The position numbers were made by a program, and so were the translations under genes. From Spirosoma sp. KCTC 42546 (GTDB lineage: Bacteria; Bacteroidota; Bacteroidia; Cytophagales; Spirosomataceae): a stretch of DNA of 64,000 nucleotides. The notes below the pieces were generated by a model. That model was given only the letters and a program-made list of their open reading frames with translations. It was not told the DNA's origin and searched no databases. The DNA lies in NCBI RefSeq assembly GCF_006965485.1, contig NZ_CP041360.1:4010501-4074500 (forward strand), given 5' to 3'. Of the stretch, positions 1 to 9,776 are shown one piece after another (within the stretch, counting starts at the first letter, position 1; each line of letters begins with the position of its first letter).

Positions 1-1
1 T

Positions 2-202
2 CCAACCGTTGGCAATGTGTGCATGGATATGACCATGATCGACGTCACGTCGGCAGTGGCTTCGGAAGGGGATGACGTCATAATTTTTGGTCCTGATCTA
101 CCCATTACGGAATTGGCAAAACAGATGGACACAATTCCGTATGAGATCCTGACGGGTGTTAGTGAACGGGTAAAACGGGTGTTTTTCAAGGAGGGAAACT
201 AA
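2..202 (+). CDS. alr: Alanine racemase, C-terminal end (partial)
   Basis: This is the last 66 codons of a gene that begins outside the window. The stretch VGNVCMDMTMIDVT followed by GDDVIIFG and IPYEILTGVSERVKRVF is the conserved C-terminal beta-domain of PLP-dependent alanine racemase, which converts L-alanine to D-alanine for peptidoglycan in the cytoplasm. In many Bacteroidota this domain is fused behind a MurF ligase domain, and the missing upstream part would decide that. The reading frame is open from base 2. Its last bases are repeated in degenerate form near base 1375, on the far side of the endonuclease gene. Confidence 0.9.
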   Translation, partial: PTVGNVCMDMTMIDVTSAVASEGDDVIIFGPDLPITELAKQMDTIPYEILTGVSERVKRVFFKEGN

Positions 203-369
203 CTATACTGAACATCCTTTGACATACATCGATGCCCGCCAGCGTTTGCCAGGTGTACCATCAGCTAAGCAGGTAGTAAATGCCAAAACCACCTTGATAC
301 GAAGTGGCCTGAGTACAAACTTATCAGTAGGGTGGTCGTAGCGAATTGTGTCGTACGATTCGGGATATC

Positions 370-1230
<861 letters not shown>

Positions 1231-1563
1231 CTATCAAAGATAGATAGCTACGTTTAAGACAACTAGATATTATTTTCTTATCACTATTAACATAATTTGG
1301 ATATTATTTGTATCCTGAATATGTGTAACGCAGTATAATATATTGACTAATAGTTAGTTAAAGTGATTAATTGCTTTCAAGGAGGAAACAAAGTATACTG
1401 AACGAATTTCGGGTTCATAATAAAGCATCCCCATCACCCCTAACAATACATAGTTCGTACGAAGCCATTTAATGAGCCTGCCTGATACAAAACCAGCCCC
1501 ATCAATGATGATGGGGCTGGTTTTGTATTAATCGTACTGAATATTCCTTTTTCTGACTTGTGA
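1231..1563. other. Intergenic region with degenerate alr-tail copy
   Basis: No credible gene is visible in these 333 bases. Bases 1231-1370 are AT-rich and probably hold the promoter of the leftward endonuclease gene. Bases 1375-1403 resemble bases 184-213 at the end of alr, with about 26 of 30 positions matching and one gap. Bases 1485-1528 are a strong hairpin terminator, listed separately. Confidence 0.5.
1485..1528. terminator. Perfect 20-bp hairpin, likely terminator
   Basis: The arms 1485-1504 and 1509-1528 are exact reverse complements around a 4-base loop. GC-rich cores (CCAGCCCC / GGGGCTGG) are flanked by A runs on one side and T runs on the other, so the hairpin can work in both directions. 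It lies just downstream of the leftward small secreted-protein gene ending at 1564. Confidence 0.8.
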
Positions 1564-1782
1564 TTAGCTGTTGTTTTTCATGCTTTTATGCATTTTTTTC
1601 ATCGCCTTTCCCGAATCAGCTTTCATCTCATTGCCTTCCTTTTTGCCCTCTTTTTTCATCGCTTTTGCGTCTTTCTTCAGTTGCTTTTGCTCCATTTTAG
1701 CTTCCTTCTTGGTTTCATCCTGAGCGAAAGCTGTACCAGACATCAGCAGTATAGCGACAGCAAAAATCATTGCATTTTTCAT
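1564..1782 (-). CDS. Small lysine-rich secreted protein
   Basis: The product has 72 residues and I do not recognise its family. The first 20 residues are a clear Sec signal peptide ending in GTAFA before QDE, so a mature protein of about 52 residues is exported to the periplasm. The mature part is almost all Lys, Glu, Met and Asp in short heptad-like runs (KKEAKMEQKQLKKDAKAMKK), suggesting a charged helix or coiled coil. Similar low-complexity secreted peptides are common in Cytophagales. It is followed by a strong hairpin and has its own upstream gap, so it is probably monocistronic. The function is unknown. Confidence 0.65.
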   Translation of the reverse strand: MKNAMIFAVAILLMSGTAFAQDETKKEAKMEQKQLKKDAKAMKKEGKKEGNEMKADSGKAMKKMHKSMKNNS

Positions 1783-1903
1783 TGTTTATTCGGAGTAAAG
1801 TGACTATACATTACTCATAACTTGTTATAAACTAAATAGTTATTAAACATTCATTAAAGTTGATTTATCAAGCATTTTCCGAACCTTTTTAAAGGACAGG
1901 AAT

Positions 1904-2209
1904 CTAACTGGCTTGTAAAATTTCGCATACCTCAGCAGCTTTGTGCTTAATCTGAATCAGTATCTGTTCCTTTTCTTCGTAATTGACCGATTCACTAAAC
2001 TGTTTATACTCCTCATTAATAGCAGCCTGCATGAGGTTAAATGCGTTCGAATAAATCGCGCTCTCTTCAGCTACTTCGCTCTGCAAGTCTGTCACCAGCG
2101 TTTGAATGTGTCTGAACTTGTACTTGATCACTTCTTCATTATCAACCTTTAACGGCATCAGGGCCGTTGTCTCAGCTACGATTTTCTGTTTAATCTGTTC
2201 GTTATCCAT
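1904..2209 (-). CDS. Hypothetical helical protein
   Basis: The product has 101 residues with no signal peptide or membrane segment, so it should be cytoplasmic. The sequence is rich in Glu, Gln, Lys and Ala and looks helical throughout (MDNEQIKQKIVAETTALMP, then LQSEVAEESAIYSNAFNLM). No catalytic motif is visible and I do not recognise the family. It stands alone between the small secreted protein and a long hairpin. The even residue composition and ATG start support a real gene over the antisense frame. Confidence 0.55.
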   Translation of the reverse strand: MDNEQIKQKIVAETTALMPLKVDNEEVIKYKFRHIQTLVTDLQSEVAEESAIYSNAFNLMQAAINEEYKQFSESVNYEEKEQILIQIKHKAAEVCEILQAS

Positions 2210-2436
2210 ACTCGTGAAAGGCCGTCAATTTGAGAAGAATAGAGCCTTAGTGGATTAACCCGAAGTACTCCTTAAGGTTTAGCAGGACCAGCCGTAAGTA
2301 AGGTAGGAGCTGGTATTCTACTCGTCTCAGTGTACATGACTGGGCAGGAAGGATCACCGACTCCAGGAAGATGGACGGTGCAACGTGTTTCATAAGGAGG
2401 TGGCTTCGTTTTACTGACCCTGAACGCAGTTGGTAA

Positions 2437-2487
2437 TGAAATAAGGGCAATAGGTGAAAACTTACTTCACCTATTGCCCTTATTTCA
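2437..2487. terminator. Perfect 22-bp hairpin, likely terminator
   Basis: The arms 2437-2458 and 2466-2487 are exact reverse complements with a 7-base loop. It lies 15 bases past the stop of the leftward gene at 2502-3185 and is the natural terminator for it. An ORF reading leftwards from 2492 begins inside this hairpin and is therefore unlikely to be real. Confidence 0.8.
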
Positions 2488-2501
2488 CTCACTGACCTAC
2501 C

Positions 2502-3185
2502 CTAATTACTCTTCTTCGCCTTCACGGCTTCAACGTTCTTTTTGCGACTTTCCAGTTCAGTGAGCGCTGTAGCCTGATCAGTTTTATTCGTCTCAATATC
2601 TTTGTTAAGCTGCTCCAGTTCTTTTGCGTTATCGTCAATGCGCTTCAGAAGCTTCTCTTTTTCTTTGGCATTTTGCTCAATGGCACGTTGGAGCTGTTCG
2701 CCTTTTCGCACCATCTTCTGGTGATTTTTCTGAGCATCGTCAAAACTGACTTCCGCTGTTTTGACTTCCTGTCCATACAGGGTGCCGTCGGCAAATCCTT
2801 TTAGCAGGGCTTCGGCAGCGGAGTAACCAGTGCCTCCTGTAGTTACGAAGTTACCACTACCGAGGTCGAAGGCAGCAAAAATTGTAGCCGATGTTCTGGA
2901 CGATTTTACCGTACTCACTAAGTTGATCGGCTCCGACGAAATAGCTGGAATATCAGCATTAGGAACCCGATAGGTACCGCGGGATGACGAGAGCTTGCCG
3001 TATTTCTGGAGCTGGGCTTCCCAATCCTTTTCAATCTGCTTTCCATCGCCTTGCAGGGTTAAATACAGGCCGGATACTTTCGCTTTATCAATTGTGCTTT
3101 CACCTGCGTAAACAGTTTGAGCATAGGTTGAAGTTGCTAGGGCTAGTAGCCCTATAATCAGGATGTAACGTACTGAAATGTTCAT
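2502..3185 (-). CDS. Secreted coiled-coil protein, unknown function
   Basis: The product has 227 residues. An N-terminal signal peptide (LIIGLLALATSTYA before QTVYA) directs it to the periplasm. Residues 25-130 form a globular Ser/Gly/Thr-rich part. From about residue 150 onward the sequence is a long charged coiled coil (KNHQKMVRKGEQLQRAIEQN, then LLKRIDDNAKELEQLNKDIE). No enzyme motif is visible. It precedes nothing on the same strand and ends at a perfect hairpin. The family is not recognised; a periplasmic structural or adaptor role is only a guess. Confidence 0.7.
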   Translation of the reverse strand: MNISVRYILIIGLLALATSTYAQTVYAGESTIDKAKVSGLYLTLQGDGKQIEKDWEAQLQKYGKLSSSRGTYRVPNADIPAISSEPINLVSTVKSSRTSATIFAAFDLGSGNFVTTGGTGYSAAEALLKGFADGTLYGQEVKTAEVSFDDAQKNHQKMVRKGEQLQRAIEQNAKEKEKLLKRIDDNAKELEQLNKDIETNKTDQATALTELESRKKNVEAVKAKKSN

Positions 3186-3232
3186 TGTAATAGTTGGTTT
3201 GTCCGGTTTATAAGCCGGGATAAAGTGAATTG

Positions 3233-4471
3233 TTACGATAGGGTTTGGTCAATTTTTCGGGTAATCAACAGGCGTTTTTCGCCATTGAGTAAGGTTGTGG
3301 CCAGAATATACACAGAACCACCTTCCCGTAAAGATAATTTTTTCCGCAACTCCGCTACGGTTTGCGGGAAGTTGCGCACGGTAAGGTTTGCTTTTAGGTC
3401 TGGAACGGCCATTTTGAGTGCTTTCTGATCGGGTTTGCAAATTTCCTGTAATAAGAATATCCGACCCGGGAAATCGGGCTTTAACTCATTGCTAGTGTAT
3501 AAATGGCTATTGGGTGCCAGCTTGGTCAGGCCAAACCGGGAGGCTACTAACCGGAATGCACCCGCCTTTAATACGGCTGCGTTCGGCTCATATAGGTAAC
3601 GTTGGGGATCTCCCAATTGAACGTTCGCTGTAAGTTCGTCCTGCCATTGAAATTGTAACAGAATATCCTTGTCATTTAATAGGTTAACAGTGTTAAATTT
3701 TATGTTGTCTTTTGTAATTAACTGATTACTAAGTGTAAACAGAATTTCTTTTACTTCTCCTTGTAGAGCTACAATATGCACAGATTCGACAAAACCGGAC
3801 AACTGTCTGACGGCTAGATTGATGTCAAGTAACGGGGATGTCTTTATTAAAATTTTTCTGGCCAGCTTTAAGAGGGCGGAAACGGTGCCGGGTTGGGTTA
3901 TGTCGGGCTCACAGTTTTCCAGACTGACCACCCGCCCGCCCTGTTCGTCGCGCCGATGTGGGTCCAGATAGATCCAGTCAGCCTGTTTTGTTGATGAGCT
4001 TACCTGGCTTGTATTCGGCGTGGGATTTTCCAGGAGAGCCAGGCCGTTTCCTGTCTGAACCGTTACATTCTCCAGCCCTAGCAGTGGCAGGTTGTGAGCC
4101 GCCAGAGCTGCCAATTCAGGTTGATGCTCTATGTACACTACTTGGTTGACCTGTTGAGCAAATGCCCAGGTATCTACGCCCATACCCCCCGTAAGGTCAA
4201 CTAACAATTCTCCCTGAACGAGTGAGGCTTTATACCGGGCCGTTCGTTCGGAAGAAGCCTGTTCTACGGATAGGGCAGGTGGAAAAATCAGCTGATCGTT
4301 GGCGTACCAGCTAGGCAGTTTTTCTTTTGCTTTTTGCCGGGCTACAATTTGTGATGCGAGCTTTTTTAGGTCTAGTGCAGTCGGGTTCGGGCGTAGCAGT
4401 AAAGTCCGTACATCGTCGGTAATATGGGCTTTAATGAACTGACGTTCTGCGGGAGAAAGGAGAGTAGACAA
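3233..4471 (-). CDS. Class I SAM-dependent methyltransferase with THUMP-like domain
   Basis: The protein has 412 residues and is cytoplasmic. The SAM-binding motif I is DLTGGMGVDTWAF (residues 92-104) and the acidic post-I strand is VVYIEH. The later motif DWIYLDPHRRDEQGGRV is the DPxRR signature of a Bacteroidota methyltransferase family annotated with a C-terminal THUMP-like domain. By analogy with THUMP enzymes an RNA substrate is likely, but the target is not known to me. It transcribes away from the SulP gene, and the two share the 110-base intergenic stretch that carries direct repeats. The length matches the family. Confidence 0.85.
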   Translation of the reverse strand: MSTLLSPAERQFIKAHITDDVRTLLLRPNPTALDLKKLASQIVARQKAKEKLPSWYANDQLIFPPALSVEQASSERTARYKASLVQGELLVDLTGGMGVDTWAFAQQVNQVVYIEHQPELAALAAHNLPLLGLENVTVQTGNGLALLENPTPNTSQVSSSTKQADWIYLDPHRRDEQGGRVVSLENCEPDITQPGTVSALLKLARKILIKTSPLLDINLAVRQLSGFVESVHIVALQGEVKEILFTLSNQLITKDNIKFNTVNLLNDKDILLQFQWQDELTANVQLGDPQRYLYEPNAAVLKAGAFRLVASRFGLTKLAPNSHLYTSNELKPDFPGRIFLLQEICKPDQKALKMAVPDLKANLTVRNFPQTVAELRKKLSLREGGSVYILATTLLNGEKRLLITRKIDQTLS

Positions 4472-4523
4472 CCGTGTATTAATTTCTTTTTAACCTGTTT
4501 TTAATTTCTTTTTAATTTAGTGC

Positions 4524-4569
4524 AACGTTGCTGACTGCCTGAACGTTGCAGACGCATAACGTCGCTGAC
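4524..4569. promoter_or_regulatory. Triple direct repeat upstream of the SulP gene
   Basis: Three 12-base copies of AACGTTGCTGAC lie at 4524-4535, 4542-4553 (T to A at the ninth base) and 4558-4569 (T to C at the sixth base). The last copy ends 13 bases before the ATG at 4583. The spacing of 18 and 16 bases is close to 1.5 helical turns. This looks like an operator array for a DNA-binding regulator, or a 5' leader signal. No regulator gene is adjacent. Confidence 0.5.
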
Positions 4570-4582
4570 AAAACTACCGTTT

Positions 4583-6181
4583 ATGAAACAAGTTAGTCCC
4601 ATTCAAACCCTTACACAGTATAAACTAGCTTTCCTCCGTCGGGATCTGCCCGCCAGTTTATCCGTTTTTTTAGTGGCCTTACCGCTCTGTCTGGGTATTG
4701 CCCTGGCCTCGGGAGCCCCCTTGTTCTCGGGCCTGGTTGCGGGTATGATTGGTGGTATTGTGGTTGGCTTGTTGTCTGGTTCCGAAGTCAGTGTGAGTGG
4801 CCCGGCGGCTGGGTTAGCGGTCATCGTTGCCGACTCAATTGCAAAAATAGGTTCTTACGAGGCATTTCTGGTGGCCGTTGTGCTGGCTGGCCTGATGCAG
4901 TTGGTGCTCGGACTCATTAAAGCCGGTCGTTTCAGCAGCTTTTTCCCGGACAGTGTCATTAAAGGGATGCTCGTTGCCATTGGTATCGTCATTATTCTTA
5001 AGCAGATTCCCCATGCATTGGGCCGCGATAATGACTACGAAGGTGAATTTGAATTTCAACAACTGGCCGATGGCGAAAATACAATTTCGGAAATCTACCG
5101 CGCTATCGAAACGGCTAGCCCTGGTGCCGTAGTGATCAGCCTTGTTTCTCTGGCCTTTTTAATAAGCTGGGATGCGCTGGCCGGGCGAAGTACCCGAACC
5201 GTCTTCAAAAGTTTTCCGGCTGCGCTGGTCGTCGTATGCGGTGGTGTAGCCCTGAATGAGTTTTTTCGGGTGGCCATTCCGGAGTGGTATCTGGGGGATA
5301 CGGCTCACCAGCACATGGTGCAGATTCCGACCATTGCACCCGGTAAAAGCCTGTTTTCCATTTTCTATTTTCCCGACTTTAGTGTCTTATCTAACCCAAG
5401 GGTTTATGGAATTGCAGCTACCATCGCGCTGGTTGCCAGCCTGGAAACGCTCCTAAATCTCGAAGCGTCCGATCGACTCGATTCTGCGAAACGCATCTCA
5501 TCGACCAATCAGGAGTTAATGGCGCAGGGCGTCGGTAATCTGTTGTCGGGGATGATTGGCGGACTGCCTGTAACATCTGTGGTTGTCCGAACGTCGGCCA
5601 ATGTCTATGGGGGGGCACGAACCCGGGTGTCGACAATCCTGCATGGGGTATTCCTGCTGCTGGCGGTGTTTTTAGGCGGTGCATTGCTCAATCTGATTCC
5701 GTTGTCTTGCCTGGCAACGGTGTTGATTATGGTTGGCTATAAACTAGCCAAACCCGCAATCTTCAAAAAAACGTACCGGGATGGCTGGAGCCAGTTTGTC
5801 CCGTTTATCGTCACGGTCGTGGGGATTGTATTTACCGATCTGCTGATTGGTATTGCAATGGGGTCGGTTGTGGGGATTATTTATGTACTCTATACCAACT
5901 TTCAATCTACGTTCCAACTGGTCCGTACTGGAAATAAAGTGACGATTGCGTTTGAAAAAGACCTGTATTTCTTAAGCAAGCCACAGTTGAAAGAAGCACT
6001 GAATTCGCTCCAGCCTGGCGATGAGGTACTCATTGACGGGACCAAAGCCCCGTTCATTGATCACGACATTTTCAACATGCTTCATGATTACCGGGAAACG
6101 GCTACAGTTCAGGGGATTAACTATGAATTGAAGAATGTGCAGTTGAATCGACGGAAGCGAAAACGACAGGCAGTCCATTGA
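4583..6181 (+). CDS. SulP-family inorganic anion transporter
   Basis: The protein has 532 residues and is an inner-membrane transporter of the SulP/SLC26 family, which moves sulfate, bicarbonate or related anions. The conserved N-terminal block LPASLSVFLVALPLCLGIAL, the glycine-rich helices with SVSGPAAGLAVIV, and about 10-12 hydrophobic segments are all present. Residues from about 435 to 510 (FLSKPQLKEALNSLQPGDEV, then IDHDIFNMLHDYRETA) form a short C-terminal STAS-like domain. The substrate cannot be told from sequence; bicarbonate or sulfate are both possible. It is monocistronic, with the triple repeat directly ahead of it. Confidence 0.9.
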   Translation: MKQVSPIQTLTQYKLAFLRRDLPASLSVFLVALPLCLGIALASGAPLFSGLVAGMIGGIVVGLLSGSEVSVSGPAAGLAVIVADSIAKIGSYEAFLVAVVLAGLMQLVLGLIKAGRFSSFFPDSVIKGMLVAIGIVIILKQIPHALGRDNDYEGEFEFQQLADGENTISEIYRAIETASPGAVVISLVSLAFLISWDALAGRSTRTVFKSFPAALVVVCGGVALNEFFRVAIPEWYLGDTAHQHMVQIPTIAPGKSLFSIFYFPDFSVLSNPRVYGIAATIALVASLETLLNLEASDRLDSAKRISSTNQELMAQGVGNLLSGMIGGLPVTSVVVRTSANVYGGARTRVSTILHGVFLLLAVFLGGALLNLIPLSCLATVLIMVGYKLAKPAIFKKTYRDGWSQFVPFIVTVVGIVFTDLLIGIAMGSVVGIIYVLYTNFQSTFQLVRTGNKVTIAFEKDLYFLSKPQLKEALNSLQPGDEVLIDGTKAPFIDHDIFNMLHDYRETATVQGINYELKNVQLNRRKRKRQAVH

Positions 6182-6260
6182 TAAATTCAGCACCCAGGGA
6201 ATTTCAACAGTAGGTTTTGGCAAAATGCGATTTACAGACGGTAGGAGGTTGCCCTAAAAC

Positions 6261-7739
6261 GTGAGCCTCCACATACGTATGTATACCTATTCAATACGGT
6301 TCTGGTCGATCAGTTTTTTACTCAGCCTGTTTGTCTCTATTTCAGCTACTAGTTATGGTCAGGTAGCTTCAACGAAACCCCGGTCAGGATCGCCTGAGTC
6401 TGGCAAGTCTAATGTAGGGGGTGTCGAGTTTTGGCTGACGGATCCGGTTCGCCCGGTGCTGTTTGTGCGGCAACCTTCGCTTTCCTTTACAGAAGGAAAC
6501 GCAAAGACACCAACGATTCACATCGATGCCGCACAGACTTACCAAACCATTGATGGATTCGGCTACACCTTAACGGGGGGCAGCGCTATGCTCATCAGCC
6601 GAATGGAAAAGACTGCCAAGGCTAAACTACTAACCGAACTGTTTTCAACGGAAGGGAAAAGCATAGGGGTTAGTTATTTACGGCTAAGCATTGGTGCATC
6701 GGACCTTGATGAGCAGGTGTTTTCGTATGATGACCTGCCCGCGGGTCAAACAGATCCCACACTGGCTAAATTCAGTCTGGCTCCCGATCAACAGTACCTG
6801 ATTCCGCTTCTTAACGAGATTCTGGCCATCAATCCGGCCATTAAGATTCTGGGATCGCCCTGGTCGCCACCCACCTGGATGAAGTCGAATGGCAACTCAA
6901 AAGGAGGGAGCCTGAAGCTGGAGTTCTATGATACCTATGCCCGCTATTTTGTCAAGTACATTCAGGGCATGGCGAAAGCGGGCATTCGGATTGATGCCGT
7001 CACTATACAAAACGAACCGCTGCATCCGGGTAATAACCCCAGCTTGCTGATGCTACCTTCCGAACAGGCATTGTTCATCAAAAAAAGCCTGGGCCCCGCG
7101 TTTAAAGCGGCTAAAATCAAAACAAAAGTAATTCTCTACGATCATAACGCCGACCGGCCGGATTACCCCATAACGGTTCTGAATGACCCAGAAGCCCGCC
7201 AATACATTGATGGTTCGGCTTTTCACCTGTATGGTGGTCCAATCAGCGCACTTTCGGAAGTACATAAGGCTTACCCTGACAAAAACCTGTATTTTACGGA
7301 GCAGTGGATTGGCGCACCCGGAAATCTGAAGGGTGACTTAGCCTGGCATGTTCGCGAACTCATCATTGGAGCCACCCGCAACTGGAGCCGGACGGTGTTA
7401 CAATGGAACCTGGCCGCCGATCCGAAACAGAATCCACACACGCCCGGCGGCTGCGACCAGTGCCTGGGAGCATTAACGATTGATGGGAATACAGTTAAAC
7501 GAAATCCGGCCTATTACAATGTGGCTGTAGCGTCTAAATTTGTGCGTCCGGGTTCGGTACGTATCGCATCCGACGAAATCAAAAATTTACCGAATGTCGC
7601 CTTCAAAACACCTGATGGACATATCGTGCTGATTGTTTTAAACGATAGCCCATCCGCCCAGAAATTCAGTATAGCTTATCAGGGCAAACAGGCCAGTGCA
7701 ACCCTGCCGACCGGAGCCGTGGGAACGTATGTGTGGTGA
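6261..7739 (+). CDS. Glycoside hydrolase family 30, secreted
   Basis: The protein has 492 residues with a signal peptide ending near SATSYGQ. It is a GH30 TIM-barrel enzyme (glucosylceramidase or beta-1,6-glucanase type). The IDGFGYTLTGGSA opening strand, the SPWSPPTWMKSNG block, the acid/base Glu252 in TIQNEPLHPG and the nucleophile Glu347 in LYFTEQWIG are all present. A beta-sandwich tail closes the protein. The GTG at 6261 has a GGAGG 12 bases upstream; an ATG at 6279 would give a more compact signal peptide and is the alternative start. It is followed 18 bases later by a second glycosidase-like gene, so the pair is probably one transcription unit for extracellular glycan breakdown. Confidence 0.9.
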   Translation: MSLHIRMYTYSIRFWSISFLLSLFVSISATSYGQVASTKPRSGSPESGKSNVGGVEFWLTDPVRPVLFVRQPSLSFTEGNAKTPTIHIDAAQTYQTIDGFGYTLTGGSAMLISRMEKTAKAKLLTELFSTEGKSIGVSYLRLSIGASDLDEQVFSYDDLPAGQTDPTLAKFSLAPDQQYLIPLLNEILAINPAIKILGSPWSPPTWMKSNGNSKGGSLKLEFYDTYARYFVKYIQGMAKAGIRIDAVTIQNEPLHPGNNPSLLMLPSEQALFIKKSLGPAFKAAKIKTKVILYDHNADRPDYPITVLNDPEARQYIDGSAFHLYGGPISALSEVHKAYPDKNLYFTEQWIGAPGNLKGDLAWHVRELIIGATRNWSRTVLQWNLAADPKQNPHTPGGCDQCLGALTIDGNTVKRNPAYYNVAVASKFVRPGSVRIASDEIKNLPNVAFKTPDGHIVLIVLNDSPSAQKFSIAYQGKQASATLPTGAVGTYVW

Positions 7740-7757
7740 TGAAATTTTTAAAAGAAT

Positions 7758-8678
7758 ATGACTCGAATTACCTTTTTTCTATCCTGTCTGGTATCCTGCG
7801 GATGGGTGTTGTTGGATACTGTGCCAGCTATACCAACCGCTTCATCTGACTTTCCAGCGGAGATTACCCATTTTAAGCCTTATGCGGCCAATCCGGTTTT
7901 TAGTGGAACTGGTGCCGATACCTGGGATCAGAAAATTCGGGAGAGGGGCTATATTCTTAAGGAAGGGGATCAATATCATCTCTGGTATACAGGCTACCGG
8001 GATGGAAAGGATCAGACCCGGTCGCTGGGGTACGCTACATCTGCGGATGGTCTGACCTGGACACGCTACAAAGGAAATCCAATTCTACCATCAGTCTGGG
8101 TAGAAGATATGACGGTTCTCAAATCAGATGGGACGTATTACATGTTTGCCGAGGGAAAAAACGATATAGCGCACCTGTTAACCTCAACAGACCGGGTGAA
8201 CTGGCAGGAGCGAGGCCCGCTCGATATCCGATATACCAACCACCAGCCCCTCAGCCAGGGACCCTATGGAACACCCGCGATCTGGAAGGAAAACGATACC
8301 TGGTATCTGTTTTACGAGCGAAAGGATCAGGCAGTCTGGCTGGCAACCTCCAAAGACCTGAAGGTCTGGACCAATGTACAGGACGAACCCGTTCTGGCGA
8401 AAGGCCCAGCCGATTATGACCTCTATGCCGTGGCTATGAACCAGATAATCCGTTACAAAGGCGCTTATTACGCCTATTACCATGCATCAGCCTTTTCGGA
8501 TTGGCACGAGTGGTCAACTAACGTGGCCGTCTCGAATGATCTGATTCACTGGACCAAGTACTCGGGTAATCCAATTGTAAAGGGAAACAAATCAAGCGGT
8601 ATTCTGGTGGACGACGGTAACCAGTTTCGGCTGTATACCATGCACCCAGCCGTCAATGTATTTCTACCAGCAAAGTAA
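7758..8678 (+). CDS. Secreted five-bladed beta-propeller glycosidase-like protein (GH43/GH32 superfamily)
   Basis: The protein has 306 residues after an N-terminal hydrophobic signal. The repeated pattern of xxYHLWYTGYR, LGYATSADGLTWTRYKGNPI, YYMFAEGKND, TWYLFYERKD and GNPIVKG is the blade signature of the furanosidase superfamily (GH32, 43, 62, 68 and related). Acidic residues in DTWD, VEDM and YERKD are candidates for the catalytic carboxylates, but I cannot assign a specific family. It sits 18 bases behind the GH30 gene and probably acts with it on the same polysaccharide outside the cytoplasm. Its stop codon lies inside a hairpin shared with the convergent oxygenase gene. Confidence 0.75.
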   Translation: MTRITFFLSCLVSCGWVLLDTVPAIPTASSDFPAEITHFKPYAANPVFSGTGADTWDQKIRERGYILKEGDQYHLWYTGYRDGKDQTRSLGYATSADGLTWTRYKGNPILPSVWVEDMTVLKSDGTYYMFAEGKNDIAHLLTSTDRVNWQERGPLDIRYTNHQPLSQGPYGTPAIWKENDTWYLFYERKDQAVWLATSKDLKVWTNVQDEPVLAKGPADYDLYAVAMNQIIRYKGAYYAYYHASAFSDWHEWSTNVAVSNDLIHWTKYSGNPIVKGNKSSGILVDDGNQFRLYTMHPAVNVFLPAK

Positions 8679-8700
8679 AGACGCATCCTTTCGTCTTTAC
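8675..8700. terminator. Hairpin across two convergent stop codons
   Basis: GTAAAGACG at 8675-8683 pairs exactly with CGTCTTTAC at 8692-8700. The stem contains the stop codon of the rightward propeller gene and that of the leftward oxygenase gene, so it probably serves both as a terminator. Confidence 0.55.
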
Positions 8701-9578
8701 AAGAGCCCATCGGGCCCAACGGCCTCAATTTCAGGCGGTCCATCGGGGTAGTACCGGAAGCTGGTCTTTGCAATGAGGGATGGATAGGGCTTGAACGTAA
8801 TCCATCGAAGCGGCCATTTACGTAGCCATAGCGCCCCTTCGGTCAGATTAATGAACCAGTCAGCTGGGCGTTGATAGCCAAAAGCCAGCCTGAGTTTGTC
8901 AGAAATAAGTGCAGCAAAAGTGGGTTGCACCAGTGGATGCAGAAATTGGGGAAACCAGCCCTGGACGATCTTCACGGTTGCATCGGCAATTTTGCGGTTG
9001 CTTTCCGTATAGCGAAAATGCTTGTCTTCATACGCATCCGTAAAGGCACGTAAGTCGGCCAGGGTTTCGGGGAGGTCGCTCAGGTTCATTCGCTTGCCAA
9101 CCTCCCGAAAGAAATAAAACAAGGCCCGCTCCTCGGCCGCCGTTAGTTTCCGCCAGCCGAATCGATTTAGCCAGTCGATGGGGTAGAAGACAAACGTGGC
9201 CAGTACGAACAGGAAATCGGTATTGTCGATGCGATAATGGCCGTGAATCGTATTCATGTGCGCAATGGCCCGCTGGCCTTTGTCGCTGTCGTAACCCGAT
9301 TCCATAAACTCCGAGATCAGTCGGCTGGTGTCGTCATAGCGTTTCTGTCCGTGGTGCTCAAATTCGCCCGTGCGGGCCAGCAAACCGGATACGCGAGGGC
9401 TGGCATAGGTATGAAACAGGGCTAGTTCCAGCGCACGGGTCATATCGAACGGAAATTCGTAGGCCGTTAACAAATGAACCATACGCTGGTGATCGCGAAC
9501 GGGGTCGAGTGTTTGTAGTTCGGCACGAACCGCCGGGTTCCGGAATAATCCAAACCGTTTGCTGTAGGTATTCTTCAT
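8697..9578 (-). CDS. MpaB-family oxygenase (DUF2236)
   Basis: The protein has 293 residues, with no signal peptide. It matches the DUF2236/MpaB-Lcp family: the RNPAVRAELQTLDPVRDHQR start, the helical GEFEHHGQKRYDDTSRLISE segment, the IHGHYRIDNTDFLFVLATFV segment and a C-terminal LTEGALWLRKWPLRW stretch. Family members are haem-binding oxygenases, including MpaB of mycophenolate biosynthesis and the rubber oxygenase Lcp. The histidines in IHGHYRI and HTYASPRV are candidates for haem handling. The substrate is unknown. It is probably monocistronic and shares an upstream region with the divergent metallo-beta-lactamase-fold gene. Confidence 0.8.
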   Translation of the reverse strand: MKNTYSKRFGLFRNPAVRAELQTLDPVRDHQRMVHLLTAYEFPFDMTRALELALFHTYASPRVSGLLARTGEFEHHGQKRYDDTSRLISEFMESGYDSDKGQRAIAHMNTIHGHYRIDNTDFLFVLATFVFYPIDWLNRFGWRKLTAAEERALFYFFREVGKRMNLSDLPETLADLRAFTDAYEDKHFRYTESNRKIADATVKIVQGWFPQFLHPLVQPTFAALISDKLRLAFGYQRPADWFINLTEGALWLRKWPLRWITFKPYPSLIAKTSFRYYPDGPPEIEAVGPDGLL

Positions 9579-9776
9579 TGTTATTTACTCCGGTGCAATG
9601 GTCCCTTCGAAGTCGAGATCGAAAATATAGCGGAGTACTTAAATTTCATTCATTTTTAGAAGACAATGTAAGCGAGAGACCAGACTTGTGCAAACGGGGA
9701 TTGAGTTGCCGGTAGTTTACCTGAACTTATCCCTTTTAACGTGGATGTTATGGATTGGTGATTAATACCAATTAGG

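Noticed and set aside
2247..2492. 81-residue leftward ORF
   Set aside because: It begins inside a perfect 22-bp hairpin, and its composition is not protein-like.
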